Positions 1 through 12,433 of a DNA stretch of 64,000 nucleotides are shown here, piece by piece. The translations under genes and the position numbers were made by a program. The notes under the pieces are model-generated. The model was not told the DNA's origin and searched no databases. It worked only from the letters and a program-made list of their open reading frames with translations. The stretch is from Persicaria tinctoria (Eukaryota > Streptophyta > Magnoliopsida > Caryophyllales > Polygonaceae). Where the stretch lies: positions 56,023,098-56,087,097 of the forward strand of contig JBANSL010000020.1 in NCBI GenBank assembly GCA_037127255.1, given 5' to 3'. How positions within the stretch are numbered: position 1 is the stretch's first letter; each line of letters opens with the position of its first letter.

Positions 1-720
1 TTCGGTTCATCAATACAATTATGTTATACTGATAATCAAGACAAATCGAGGAATTATTTAGCCAAAAATCTTCATGTATGATAAAGTAGCAGATTAATTA
101 ATTAAACAAATCAACACAAGTTGACTCTAGAATGAGTGCTGAGGTCGAGAAGAATATAATTTGGTTTATGTACGTTTAATTATTACGTAATAAAATATCA
201 ATAAAATAGATTGTTGACCGAACATGTTAGAAAAAATATTCTTGGAATTGTATTTGATAATGTACTTTAATTTACACTGCACACATAAAAATTATACACT
301 ATACTTTAATAATACTTGGTCGTATTATTTTAAAATTATACACTATACTTTAATAATACTTGGTCGTGTTGGGAAATTGTACAAGAAAGTGGGAGAGTGG
401 TATTAAGTAATATATATCTCTTCGATAAAAAATTTCATTTATTATTTATATCTATTCATTTTTTAAAAGAAAATTTTAACAATTTCATACACTAAAAACC
501 TAATAAGTATAGAATTCTTATTTTATTTTAAAAAAATTTATATTTTATATAATTTTGATTATCTTAATAATAATAATAACGAATCTAACTTTGTTATAGT
601 AAATAATCATATCTTTCCCATCTAAAATTTGTTTTAAGTAACACTAATTTAACATTTTTTATCATACCAAAAAAAAAAACTAATTTAACATTTTTTTAAA
701 CATGTTAAAAAAAAATGAAG
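1..720. other. AT-rich non-coding DNA, probably the intron of a phospholipase A1 gene
   Basis: This stretch has no supported coding region. It ends in a splice acceptor AG at 719-720, directly before a phospholipase second exon. The complete paralogue at 9509-14480 has a 3.7-kb intron at the same place, so this is most simply the 3' part of a long intron whose first exon lies before the window. A short direct repeat (ATACACTATACTTTAATAAT) occurs twice near 293 and 338. Confidence 0.55.
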
Positions 721-1359
721 GTTTTGGAGGAAATAAAGAGAATAGTGGAGAAATACAAGGAGGAAGAAATAAGCATAACGGTGACAGGCCACAGCCTCGG
801 AGCCGCCCTCGCAACCCTCAACGCCCTCGACATCGTCTCCAACCGCCTCAACCTCAAGCCAGGCACCACCGCGGTCCCCATCCCGGTGACAGCCCTCCTC
901 TTCGGATGCCCCCAGGTGGGGTCCGCAACCTTCAAAAGGATCTTCTCGGAGCACGAGAGGCAGTCCGCGCTCCGGGCGCTGCGGGTCCGGAACGCGCCGG
1001 ACGTGGTGCCGACGGTGTCGCCGATCGGGTACGTGGAGGTCGGGGAGGAGGTGAAGGTGGACACGAGGAAGTCAAAGTACCTTAAGGCGCCGGGGAGCTT
1101 CAAGAGCTGGCACAACCTGGAGGTGTACCTCCACGGGGTGGCCGGGGATCGGAAGGGGAGGTGGTGGAGGAAGGGGGTGTTCCGCCTGGTGGTGGAGAGG
1201 GACATCTCTCTCGTTAACAAGACGATGGAGAATCTGAAAGGCGAGTACGGGGTGCCGGCGGCGTGGTGGGTGGAGGAGAATAAGGGGATGGTTCAGAGGG
1301 AGGATGGCTCTTGGGTTGCCGCCATTCGGTATGAAGTTGATGAGGAAGATGAGGGGTAG
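721..1359 (+). CDS. Phospholipase A1-II (DAD1-like acylhydrolase), exon 2 only, partial
   Basis: This is the second exon of a plant class II phospholipase A1, giving 212 residues and a stop. The family removes the sn-1 acyl chain from glycerolipids; class II members lack a plastid transit peptide and are thought to be cytosolic. The GxSxG nucleophile motif is visible as [18 protein letters not shown]. It is followed by the family's ALRVRNAPDVVP block (catalytic Asp region), the SWHNLEVYLHGVAG block (catalytic His region) and the C-terminal PAAWWVEENKGMVQ block. The exon starts after AG at 719-720 in phase 0, exactly matching the acceptors of the two other second exons (13851 and 29581). An ATG at 715 is intronic by this alignment. 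Its exon 1 must lie upstream of the window, so whether the gene is complete is unknown. Confidence 0.88.
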   Translation, partial: VLEEIKRIVEKYKEEEISITVTGHSLGAALATLNALDIVSNRLNLKPGTTAVPIPVTALLFGCPQVGSATFKRIFSEHERQSALRALRVRNAPDVVPTVSPIGYVEVGEEVKVDTRKSKYLKAPGSFKSWHNLEVYLHGVAGDRKGRWWRKGVFRLVVERDISLVNKTMENLKGEYGVPAAWWVEENKGMVQREDGSWVAAIRYEVDEEDEG

Positions 1360-3451
1360 TTCTGGTATATTAATATATAGTTATTAATTAATTGGAATGT
1401 TTATGGTTAATATATTCTTTATACTAAAATGTGTTGTGTTTGAGAATTTATTGTCTTTGTAAGAATTGTATAGGTTAGGTATTCCAATATATGTGATATA
1501 TGATTATATTCCATGTGACTGCTTTAAATATACTGTGATTTAAATAAGTGTTATTTAATACGTTAAAAAATTTACATAATATTTTTTTATATATAGTTTT
1601 TTTAAAGTTGTGAAAAATTGCAAACCAACTATATTTATTAGACAAATGAAATGATGTTTGAACTCTAGTCATTTTGGGATGAACATATGGAGGCCATAAA
1701 GATGCAATCCATTGGGCCGGGTTGATTTATGTGTAGTATTATCTGTGGCCCAAACATTTAAGCCCAAAAAGCCCAACTCCAGCTGTCTTCTTCGGCTGGG
1801 TGCCTGATCTGGGCTACCCCTTTTGAGATCTCAGGCGACAGGCGGTGGCAATGGACCTCCATTATCTCATAAACTCAAAAGGAGCCGTTATTTTAATTTG
1901 TAAATCATTTTTCCTTTCTAAAAACGTGTCAAATGAACTAATAGCTAATGGTTGTTTATATTCAGCTAGTTTAAAAACGAGTTAAAATGGAGTCGTGCCT
2001 ATATTTACACTTGAGTTTAAAAATATATATGTTCATACTTGGTTTATTTAGAAAATGAACGAGTTTGAGCTTCAATTTTGATTGAGTAGAGCTTTGAACC
2101 AAATTTAAAAATGTGCTAATAAGACTTGCTTAGAAAAATGAACGAGCTCGAGCCAGACTTTTATCAAGCCGAATCCGAACTGAGCTCGAACTGCTCTTCT
2201 CATATACCCGCCCTAACCCAAACATCAAAGTGATTTGAACGATTTACACCTCTAGATCGATCTCTGTATAACAGATACCAGTCAGCAAAATTCATGAGAC
2301 GACAGAAAAAGAAAAGATTCCGTATAGATTCCCAAATGAATTAGTAAGCGTAACTTGAACGTACGCACTACCTCCATCTGTTATACAGTAGTACTATTTT
2401 TAAACAGCCGATCTGTGGCTACATCATCGAATGATCCATGGATGTGGATCAAATGGGTAATGGTGCCTTTAAAGGCAAGACCTTTTCCCCTGCCGTCGCC
2501 ATGCCCGAATTCACAAGCAAGTAAACCGCCCGCCTCCCACAACCAACCGCTCTCTTTAGTTGCTTCGTACAAGCTACCCCTTCCCTTCCCTTCCCCTTCC
2601 CAGCCCGCCTACCTTTTCCCCTTCATTTTTTGTACCTATATATATATAATTATTTTCATGATTACCTTTAAAATTTGTATCCAAATATCCCCCATATATA
2701 TTACGGAGTACTACTAATAAATATAATTATTGTTTTTTGCACCGACTATGTATTTGTTGTATGTTTGACGGTATGTCGTCCGTCGACTTGTAAATATTTA
2801 TATTTTTAATATTTCTTGTCTTATCCCTTATAATTTTTAAGGGATAAGATCACGACATGATTCAATTTTTTTTTTTTTTTTATATAAAAAAGAGCCTATC
2901 GGAATCGGAACGAGAATGAGATGAGACAAAGATTTATAAGATTAATTTATGCCCACGCTATATAATTAAGTAGGGATAAAAAAAAAAAAAGTGACCATGT
3001 AAGTATTTAAGTATACCGGTGAACTAATACAAAAGAAGACTCTAAAGTTTATGCACTATGAATGAAACAATTTAAATTTTAAAGGTTATCTGAAATTAGA
3101 TATATCCATATATATATTCGTGAAAAATGACAATGTACCGTTTAAAAGCATTATACTACTCAATCCTCATGGGGATCTATATATATTATATATAGACTAT
3201 ATGAGTAGATTACGGGTAATAGTTTAGAGTTATAAAGAGATAAGAGATGACACACAAATACGAATTGGAGATCACCTCCATGAAAACTCACAAAAAGATC
3301 CAAGTAGGCCTTTTGTGGCTATCTACTAGGATAACTATGAACTACCATTTTTTCCCCAGAATTACAAAATTAAATTACCCTTTATGAATTAGGATGCCTA
3401 ACTAATATACGTCATCATTCAATTATAAATTACAAACATGGGAATAGAAAT
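1360..3451. other. Intergenic, repeat-derived DNA without a supported gene
   Basis: No coding region can be supported. Around 1960-2210 there is a degenerate repeat built on GAACGAGCTCGAGCC and TTTAGAAAATGAACGAG; relatives occur at about 31530-31815 and 33950-34340. The rest is AT-rich with short homopolymers. Confidence 0.5.
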
Positions 3452-4676
3452 GGTTAAATTAGGTGAATATTCATTTTTCATGTCAAAATTAAGTAAAATG
3501 TTCACTTTTTTACATAATTAAGTAAATGTCTATTTAAAAAAAAATACCCATCATTCCCTATCCCTAACCCTTTCTCCTTTTCCTCTTTGACCATTTTTAA
3601 TTTTAACATTGAATAGCCAACATTGACCATTCCGGTCAACGCCTGCATTTGGTGACAGTTGAATATATTTTTTTAGTGACGGTTAATTGTGACAATTATT
3701 TTGGTGACAATTAATTTTTTGTGACATTTTATTTTTTCCGGTGACAGTTAGGGGAAAATCTTTTCTAGTGACAATTGATTTTCTTTTTTTTTCTTGTGAT
3801 AATTGTTGGTGACAAAAAATATTCGGTGAGAATTGATTTTCTTCCCGTGACAGTTGCCAGTAATACTTTTCCTCGGGGACAAATGGGGTTTTTCTACTAA
3901 TGGATGATTTTCCTGATGACAATTGTTAGTGACAACTATTAATGACGAGATTGATGACAATATATTGTCACCATGATATTGTAACCTTAAAAAAATTGTC
4001 ACCATAACATTATACATCACCAAGACATTGTCACCAACTACAGAACACTGTTTTCATATTGTTTAATCAACCGTATTGTCAACAACTTATAAAAAACATT
4101 GTCACCAACCTCTTTTCAATAATCTATTGACACTAACAATAAAACAGTGTAACCAACCTAAACCCTAAACCCTAAAATTTGATGTACAGTACCAATGCTA
4201 TCAGATTTGTCATCTAATATTAACGCATTTTTGTTACGAAACTGAAACCCTAGAACTAGGGGAGCATAGACCCTATAGGGGCTAAACTTAAGCAAACGAA
4301 TAATTCGATGTACAATACTATAATGGCATCACATTTGTCATCTAATATTAACGCATTTTTGTTACAATAATAACCCTAAGTATATGAAATTTGATGTAAA
4401 GTTTAACTTTGTAATACTTAATTGTCAGACTACATCAACTTGCAAAAATATCAAAACAAAGGGGAACACTTGAAACATTCATACTTAACATCCGAAATAG
4501 CAAGACCCTCTATAGACATCATCTCTCTCTATACGCATCCATATAATTGTCTGAAATAGCTTCAATACCACTATGAAATGTAAGACCCTCGATATATTTG
4601 ATGGTATACATACCGCAACTTCCACTACAATTGAACAGAAGGATAATGAAAATTACATTATAGCTAAATGAGATAT

Positions 4677-5192
4677 AAATTCCATTTGGCACCAAAATAG
4701 AATATATAACTCTACCAATTTTCACAAATCTAAAAAAAACAACAAAATAACAACATAAATTCCATTTGTCACCAAAACAGAATATATAACTCTAGCAATT
4801 GTCACCAATCTAAAAATAACAATATAAATTCCATTTGTCACCAAAACAGAATATATAACTCTACCAATTGTCATCAATCTAATTAAAAATAACAACATAA
4901 ATTCCATTTGTCACCAAAACAGAATATATAACTCTACCAATTGTCACCGATCTAAAAATAACAACATAAATTCCATTTGTCACCAAAACAGAATATATAA
5001 CTCTAGCAATTGTCACCAATCTAAAAATAACAACATAAATTCCATTTGTCACCAAAACAGAATACATATCTCTACCAATTGTCACCAATCTAAAAATAAC
5101 AATATAAATTCCACTTGTCACTAAAACAGAATATATAACTCTACCAATTTTCACCAATCTAAAAATAACAACATAAATTCCATTTGTCACCA
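4677..5192. repeat. 69-bp tandem repeat (about seven copies) inside the MULE
   Basis: The phrase AAATTCCATTTGTCACC recurs at 4677, 4757, 4826, 4899, 4968, 5037, 5106 and 5175. Most spacings are 69 bp, the first is 80 and one is 73. Each unit carries two TTGTCACC-like motifs. Because 69 is a multiple of three, open frames run through the array on the - strand with a repeating Y-S-V-L-V-T-N-G-I-Y pattern. These frames reflect the repeat and not a gene. Confidence 0.9.
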
Positions 5193-5289
5193 AACAATGA
5201 AGCAAACCCATGATAGTCTCATTTAAATTGATGATATAGAATCAAGCTAAATATTAATTGTCACCAAACAAGCAATTGTCACCAAAACA

Positions 5290-5900
5290 AACAACGTGGG
5301 TCATGGAGCTGCTCATGGCCATCATCTTCACCATCACCGTCACCATGAATTCGGAGATCATGAATTTGGAGGACGTAGTCTTTCTCCAGCGCCGCCAAGC
5401 ACCAGCGGATCCCGACGCCAATGAACGAGAGGTCCGACAGATCGAGGAAGCAGGCGCATGAGGAAGGAATTGACTTGAATTGGAAGGGCTAAATCAGGAG
5501 GCCAGCACAAAGCTTTAAGACGACGACTTTGTCGGAGACATCGGTGGTGACAGGCGAATTTGACGAGGAAGAGCAATATCTTTCGATGTCGAGACCGACA
5601 ACGCGACAATTAATGCGCTTGATCTGGCGATCAACGGGGGTGAAGGAGAGGAAACCGGAGGGGTGGGGGGAGCAGATCAGATTCGGTGGCGATGACGGTG
5701 GTTCTTATCTCCCTATTTTCGATTTTGCATTTGTAAACCAGTGGAGGAGGAGTCAAGGGAACTGGTTGTGTTGCTGCTGCAGAAGGCAGTGGTAGTGGAG
5801 GTTTTCTTGCCGTAGTAGGCAACGACGGTGAAGGCGGTGGTGGTACTGGTGGCCGATTGGGATTTCCAGAGAGATCGGACAAGAGGGGAACATGCGGTCG
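5290..5900. other. GC-rich segment inside the MULE, possible captured gene fragment
   Basis: Base composition rises sharply here compared with the AT-rich arms. One + frame near 5297-5420 is His-rich then Ser/Pro-rich (HGHHLHHHRHHEFGDHEFGG), and a - frame at 5631-5882 is Pro-rich. Neither can be assigned to a family by eye, and no intact start-to-stop gene is supported. Host-sequence capture is an inference from composition and from the surrounding MULE. Confidence 0.35.
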
Positions 5901-6541
5901 AGGGGAGCCATGAATGGAGGCAGGAGCTTCAACTAGATAGGAAGAAGTAGGTTAAATTAAAAGAGGGATAGTTTAGGTATTAAGATAAAATTATGAGCAT
6001 TTACTTAATTGCAAATCCTAAATGGATATTCCACCAAATTTTTCCAATAGAAATTAATTAAACGATTACCTGTTTCTTTTTCTTTTTTTTTTAAATTCAA
6101 AATATCAAAAAATTAAATATAAAATTGCATACATGCAATTCAACATGGAATTGAATGAAATTTGAATAAGAAAAAAAATGATGGAGACTTAAGTTTTATA
6201 TATAATAAGAAACGTTGCGCGCGGTACATTGGTTAGTTTAGATGACAATGCGTACAAGCATCCGGTCCGGTTGCAACATCTCCTTTCATCCTCGTCATTG
6301 TCATCTTCAATCTCTACCGGTCGGTCTCTTTTTGCCTTAACTTTGCCTACATCTGTTTTAATACTAATTTTTTTAGTTATACTAATTTTACTTTGACAAG
6401 GTTATATATACGTTGAACAATGTTTGATCAAATCCTCCTAGGAGTTTAATTAATTAATCATATGTATTATCTTATACTCTATAGATAACATATGTATGCT
6501 ACGCACATCTATCCAATCAATTTTCTAGCTATGAAAAATAA

Positions 6542-6543
<2 letters not shown>

Positions 6544-6622
<79 letters not shown>
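6544..6622. repeat. (TA)n microsatellite
   Basis: About 80 bp of uninterrupted TA dinucleotides. The apparent Tyr-Ile repeat reading frame across it is an artefact of the repeat. Confidence 0.97.
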
Positions 6623-6626
<4 letters not shown>

Positions 6627-7072
6627 AGTCAAAATAACTTGTTCAACATCAGTATATATTTAAAAAAAAAAACAATAAAAATATATGGTGAAATGCCTCA
6701 AGTTATTGAAGAAGAATTATCAAAACTTATGACTTGTAGTTAGACCTGTTGAACGGTCGAATTTGGATTGGGTACGTTGTTTTAGATTTGGGTTAATTAT
6801 GAGTCGGGTTGTTTCGGATTACGGATTTAGTGAGACAACACAACGAATTATGACAAACATATTATTTTTTTTAGCAGTGGACTATTTACATAGTTTTAAA
6901 AGGTAAATTGTTATATTGCCCTAATGCTAGTTAATATTTATTGAAAAATAATAATTAATGTTTTTATAATATAAGTAATACTGTAGTATGTATACTATAA
7001 TAATATTAAATCCACAATATTATCAGTATAATAAATTTCCATATACAAATTATGTATATATGACTATGTGGT

Positions 7073-7262
7073 TGTCCCACATCGATCGGTAATATAGAGA
7101 ATGCTTGAACAACTTATAAAGTTGAAGGACTATTCCTCTCATTGCTAATTGGTTTTGAAATGGAACCCGTTGGGTTTATGTGTTGTTCGAGTCTCTTGTA
7201 TGTGAGCCCGCACACACGACCTCCCTCCAGCTTGTCTTTAGGCCCACCGAACCCAACCGACT
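7073..7262. mobile_element. LTR-like fragment (TGTCCCACATCG type)
   Basis: The stretch begins TGTCCCACATCGATCGG and continues through ACTTATAAAG, CTCTCATTGCTAATTGG and GTTGTTCGAGTCTC. That layout resembles small LTRs or TRIM elements that are common in plants. No partner LTR, primer-binding site or internal domain was found, so it is at most a solo LTR or fragment. Confidence 0.35.
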
Positions 7263-7816
7263 TTAACAGACTACTAATATTACGTACGTTCGATCATATA
7301 TAGTGGATGTGTTGCATATCATGAAAATTAATTACCCAATATGTTGAACTATTAATACTAGAAAAACTCACAAGATCGATAAGTTGAATGATGTTGATGT
7401 TTTTTCTAGGTAGGAGAAGGGGATCTAAGAGGGGTAAAGATCGAGAAGGAAGTTTCCATAGTTTTGATGATACTAGCTAGGTTAAATTTAAATTTATAAA
7501 CGTTTTTTCATTCCGACCTACCTATAGCCTAACCCAAAGAATTATCGACGTATCAAGGCTATGTTAGGTAAAAAGGTAGGTGTTGGGGTAGCTGAAGTTG
7601 ATTAGTTAAAACTGATGGATTATTTGTGTTAAATATTTGTTAATGAGCTAGTTAGTATGATATTTGGTAACTCTGTTAGGATAGCTAATAAAAACTTGTG
7701 ATTAGAAAATCAAAATTTTAAAAAGATTAGGCGAGTAGTTGTTGAAAAGTTTCGATTTCAAAAGCTAAAAACCTAAAATCGTATACTATATATTTATGTC
7801 ATTTAAAACTATGTAA

Positions 7817-8064
7817 TACTCACTCTGTTTCAAATTAAAAGTCGTTTGATTTTTTTTTTCACGTTTTTTAAGGAGGTAAAAACTCTATAAAATATTATTT
7901 TTTTAATTAAATTTTTTCCATAAATTGATTCTTAGTACTAATAGGTACGTATCAATTTATGAAAAAAAAAATTGATTAAAAAAATAATATTTTATAGAGT
8001 TTTTACCACCTTAAATAAGGTGTAAAAAGTCAAGCGACTTTTATTTTGAAACGGAGGGAGAGTA
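7817..8064. mobile_element. Stowaway-type MITE
   Basis: The element is bounded by TA dinucleotides, with termini CTCACTCTGTTTCAAA and (reverse complement) CTCTCCCTCCGTTTCAAA. The two halves form a long imperfect hairpin with TAAAAACTCTATAAAATATT on one arm and its complement on the other. TA target sites and a CTCCCTCCGT-type end are the hallmarks of Tc1/Mariner-derived Stowaway MITEs. Confidence 0.85.
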
Positions 8065-8716
8065 TTAACATCAAAGGCTGTAAAAAGTTAGTTGTTGGTG
8101 GGGATTGGTGCCTGTTGCGGTCTACCATTTTTAAGTACGAACGGTACGACTTAAGTGTAATTTAATTAATTAATTAATTACTGTAATTGTCAATTTAATT
8201 TTCTTGATAACCATGAATAATGAACTTGACAATGTCAAGATATAAATTATTATATCGATCCCGATATATGTATGAAATTAAGTTGCATTACAACGTACTG
8301 TTTGATCAATTAAATAATTTAAGCAATTTGGATCAAGTAATTAGCTTTCATCAGCTATTTGTTAAATCCTTGTCTAAAATATACCGTTAAATCCTACAAT
8401 CTCCTATTATCAATATTTGATGTTCTACCCCCTAAATTCAAATTTTAAGAAAGTTAATTTTTATGACAAACTATAGAAAGATTCAAGAACACATGAACTT
8501 ATATATTTCATCAATAACATGTTAGCTAATTCACGACAAAAAGAGAGAAGATTTTATACATTAAGAGTTAAATAGAGTTTCTGGAGAATACAAAATATGA
8601 GGCGTTTGAAGAATTTATATAGACATTCTTAAAACCACAATCAGACTAGAATTATAATTGACGTCAATATATACCCAAATTAGATAAACAATAAAAATAT
8701 ATAAACTTAAAAATAT

Positions 8717-8957
8717 ACTACCTCCGTCCAAAAATACATAGACTTTTTACTATTCACGAAAGTTGTTTTAGGAGTTAAAAACTATATAAAATATTAACTT
8801 TTTTATTAATTTTTTTTAACAATTATAAACTTATTGACAATAAGTTTGTAATTGTTAAAAATATTGAATAAAAAAAGTTAATATTTATATAGTTTTTAAC
8901 TCCTAAAACAACGTGCGTGAATCCTAAAAGTCCATGTATTTTTGGACGGAGGGAGTA
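8717..8957. mobile_element. Stowaway-type MITE
   Basis: TA-flanked element with ends CTACCTCCGTCCAAAAATAC and (reverse complement) CTCCCTCCGTCCAAAAATAC. It is almost a perfect hairpin, sharing AGTTAAAAACTATATAAA on one arm with its complement on the other. Confidence 0.9.
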
Positions 8958-9302
8958 TAGAATATCGTCTAGACCGGGAATCCGGGATGCTGCCCCTAGC
9001 CCTGTACGTGTTAGGGGACATGTCACTCCCTTAACCCCGATTCATTAATTGAAGACTGACCGTTCGTTAACTTCTGTTGACAAATTTACACTTTTGCAAA
9101 ACTTTGCCCGTCCTATAAAATTAAACTTATACAAACATGTTTTAAACTCACAAAGTTAATATTCAAATTCTAATTAGTATCCAAACGACCTAATTAATGG
9201 AATTTTTAGGATTCTTTGATTTCCATGAGGTTTGACAAACCCTTTCATTAATAAGATATAAATTAAAATTCTTTTTCCTTTTTTGTAGACGTACGTCGCT
9301 CT

Positions 9303-9310
9303 TATAAATA
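9303..9310 (+). promoter_or_regulatory. Probable TATA box of the phospholipase A1 gene
   Basis: TATAAATA lies about 200 bp before the ATG at 9509. Just downstream, AGACTTCAATACACA (about 9345) is conserved ahead of the paralogous first exons near 16890 and 24105, which fits a shared transcription start region. Confidence 0.5.
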
Positions 9311-9508
9311 TATGGGATCTAAAAATTAACATCCTCATATAACAGACTTCAATACACAAACAAAAAACACAACCAAACTGCCTTACACATTCAATTCATT
9401 CATATAAACACTAAACACATACGTACACTCTCCCCAGATTCTTCTTTCCTGATTTAAAACTCCGATCCACACTCCAACGATTATTAAACGACACATTTAA
9501 TTACAACC

Positions 9509-12341
9509 ATGGATGGATCGATGTTCCACCGCGACCACGCCGACATCGCCAGGAGATGGCGCCTCCTGAGCGGCGCCGATGACTGGGTAGGCCTCCTGGA
9601 CCCACTCGACGACGACCTCCGGCGCTACGTGCTCCACTACGGGGAGCGGGCGCAGGCGACGTACGACGCCTTCGACCGCCAGAAGGAGTCCAAGTACGCC
9701 GGGAGCAGCCACTTCTCCAAGCGCGGCTTCTTCTCGAAGCTATTCCTCGAGAATGGCCGCCCCTACCGGTATGAGGTGACGAGGTTCCTCTACGCCACGT
9801 CGGGGGTCGACCTCCCCGACAGCATCATCCTCAAGTCGCTGTCGAGGGAGGCCTGGAGCAAGGAGAGCAACTGGATGGGCTACGTGGCAGTCGCTGACGA
9901 CGATACGGCGGCGCTCATGGGGCGCCGCGACGTCGTGGTGGCGTGGCGGGGGACCGTGCAGGGGCTCGAGTGGGTCAATGATCTGCAGTTCGTGATGGTT
10001 CAGGCGGAGGGTATTTTGGGAAATGCGGAGGAGAATCCGTTGGTGCATCAGGGTTGGTACTCCGTTTACACTTCCGATGATCGCCGTTCCCCGTTCAACA
10101 AGACTAGCGTCCGTGATCAGGTCCGTTCCCGTTATTTTTATTTAATTTAATTAATCTGGTTTGTGGAAGCTTTTTTTTTTATATATATTATATATATCAA
10201 CCTTGGGGTTTTTTTATTTAAATTTTAAAATAAATTTTTTATTTGATTACAATGAAGTCTATTTAATTTCATAAACTATTAATTAAAAAGTCAAAATTTA
10301 TTATAGTTTCTCAAAATAAAATATTATTCATTTTCAGCTACTTACTAATTCTATGAAAATTGTTGTTGATTAGTGATTTAGTACAAAATTAATAATCTAA
10401 ATGGAATTAGTGGTTTAGCCTAGAGGAATTTATGCAATAATAGATATGCTTGTGAATTGTGCCAACAAGATTTATTAGATTTCCAAGTGTAATTGTGGAT
10501 TTGCGGAAGCTGATTTCGATCAATGTTCTTGTTTTTTTAGTATATATTTACCCTTTTGCTTTTGTTTTTTTTTTAAACACTTGAGATTTTCTTGTATAAA
10601 CGTACTGTGTTAATTAATATACTTATTTACCCTTTAAAAGAAAAGGGTGTGGTTATATACACCACAAATTCAAAGGCTGAAAATGCAAAAAAATTAATTA
10701 ATCCCTTTTAACCATAAAAACGTGCATGATTTGGGGTACGGTGTATATAGTCAGCACAAAAGAAAAATACAATGGTGGTAGATTTAATTTCAATAAATCG
10801 GAATAGAATGAGATATAAGTAGAAGAAAAGTGTACTGCTGAATTGATATTCAATCAACCTCAGGACGTTTTGTACGCGAGTTAATTAAGAAGCTTGGAAA
10901 TTAATTAATTAAAGAAATTGGTTGGATAAAAAAGGCATTTTAAAGTAACCTTTTTATGTACACCAATATAGTTACCAAAATGGGAGGGATTTGATGCGTG
11001 TAAATAATTCTTCAAGTGAATATGAAAATGACTAAGGTATTAATGAAAAAGAGCAGAAATTAGTTCATGCTTAATATACGGGAATAGAACTCCTTTAGAC
11101 TAACTCTAATGGTCTGGTGTAAATGCTTAAATATGCATATTTTGATGTAAATTGTGCTCAAATGGTTACTTTTGAATGTTTAAAATGTGCACATTTGCAC
11201 ACAAAGTGCTCAAATATAAGCACATTTCCTTCCCCATGTGCAAAAACTTTTAATCACTTTTCAATAAAGTAAAGTCATTTCTATTGGTTGTTTTTAAGTT
11301 TTTTCTTTTCTTTTTTAATTTAATCATATTTACTTAGAGATATGTGTGTATAAAATGCATATTTAACCAATGGAGTAAAATATCAAAAAGTGATGTACAT
11401 TTTTAAACACCTTGTGCAAATATGTACATTTGCACACTTAACCATTGGAGTTAGTCTTAGAGTATACATTTTACTCATTGTTTTGAATATTAACTGTGCC
11501 AGCACTAATTTTAATAAATATAGATATTTAAAATAAAAAATGAAACCAATAGTAATTTAATTAGAAACTAGTACAATTCCCGCGCCATGACGCGATCTTT
11601 TAAACTAAAATCTTGATAATATAAAAATAATATTATAAAATTTTAATCAAAATTAAGATAAAAATCATTAAAATATTTGCCATAAATGTATCTTATAAAT
11701 ATCTCAAAAAATTATTTTTAAGAAAACATCATGTAAAAGTATAATACATAAATATAGATATTTAAATCACTTAGCAAAAATAATAATATCATTGTAACTT
11801 TTTTAAAATGTGATGTGGTATAACAGTTATCTAAAATGATATTGGTTACGTCATATCATCAGAAAAGCGATTTTTTCTCGAAATATTCACGATTTAAAAA
11901 ATAATTAAAAAAATGGGCATCGATTGAAACAATTTGTCAAAATATTCACGAATATATATAGTAAATGTCATAAAAATTAAAAAAATATATATAATTGGTT
12001 TGAAAAGATAAAAAGAAGGAGAAAATAATAATTAAAGGAAATAAATTTGAGTTAAGCCCAATAGCTATATTAAATTAAATTCAATGTTTTGAATTAAGCC
12101 CAATTGTTAATAGAAAAAAGAGAAATAAAAAAAATGAAGGAAAAAAATAATTGGTCAATATTCCTACAACTACTCTAAGGTTGACACGTAAGGAAAGTCG
12201 TCTAAATTAAAGTGATATATAGATTGTTAATGGAAAAAAGAGAAAAAGGAGAAATAAAAAAATGAAGAAAAAATAATAATTGGTTAATATTCATAAAACT
12301 ACTCTAAGGTTGACACGTAAGGAAAGCCTTCTAAATTAAAG

Positions 12342-12433
<92 letters not shown>

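Larger units (their letters stand above)
3452..6045. mobile_element. Mutator-like element (non-autonomous MULE) with 9-bp target-site duplication
   Basis: The left end reads GGTTAAATTAGGTGAATATT and the reverse complement of the right end reads GGAAAAATTTGGTGGAATAT; similarity continues inward through ATTAAGTAAA blocks. The element is flanked by a perfect 9-bp direct repeat, AATAGAAAT, at 3443-3451 and 6046-6054, the duplication length typical of Mutator insertions. It is 2594 bp long and shows no transposase. Its interior contains many copies of TTGTCACC or its complement GGTGACAA, a 69-bp tandem array (4677-5192), and a GC-rich segment (about 5290-5900) that may be captured host sequence. 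It is therefore a non-autonomous, possibly Pack-MULE, element. Confidence 0.82.

Noticed and set aside
715..720. ATG at 715 as the start of the first phospholipase
   Set aside because: The exon boundary at 720/721 aligns exactly with the intron acceptors of two paralogues, so the ATG is intronic.
2355..2717. 120-residue + strand frame, Pro/Ser-rich
   Set aside because: Composition follows a CCTTCCC-rich tract and an AT-rich tail; no domain and no support for a gene.
4677..5192. Regularly spaced repeats that could suggest a CRISPR-like array or a repeat protein gene
   Set aside because: Units are contiguous 69-bp tandem copies with no unique spacers, in a plant transposon. The open frames exist because 69 is divisible by three.
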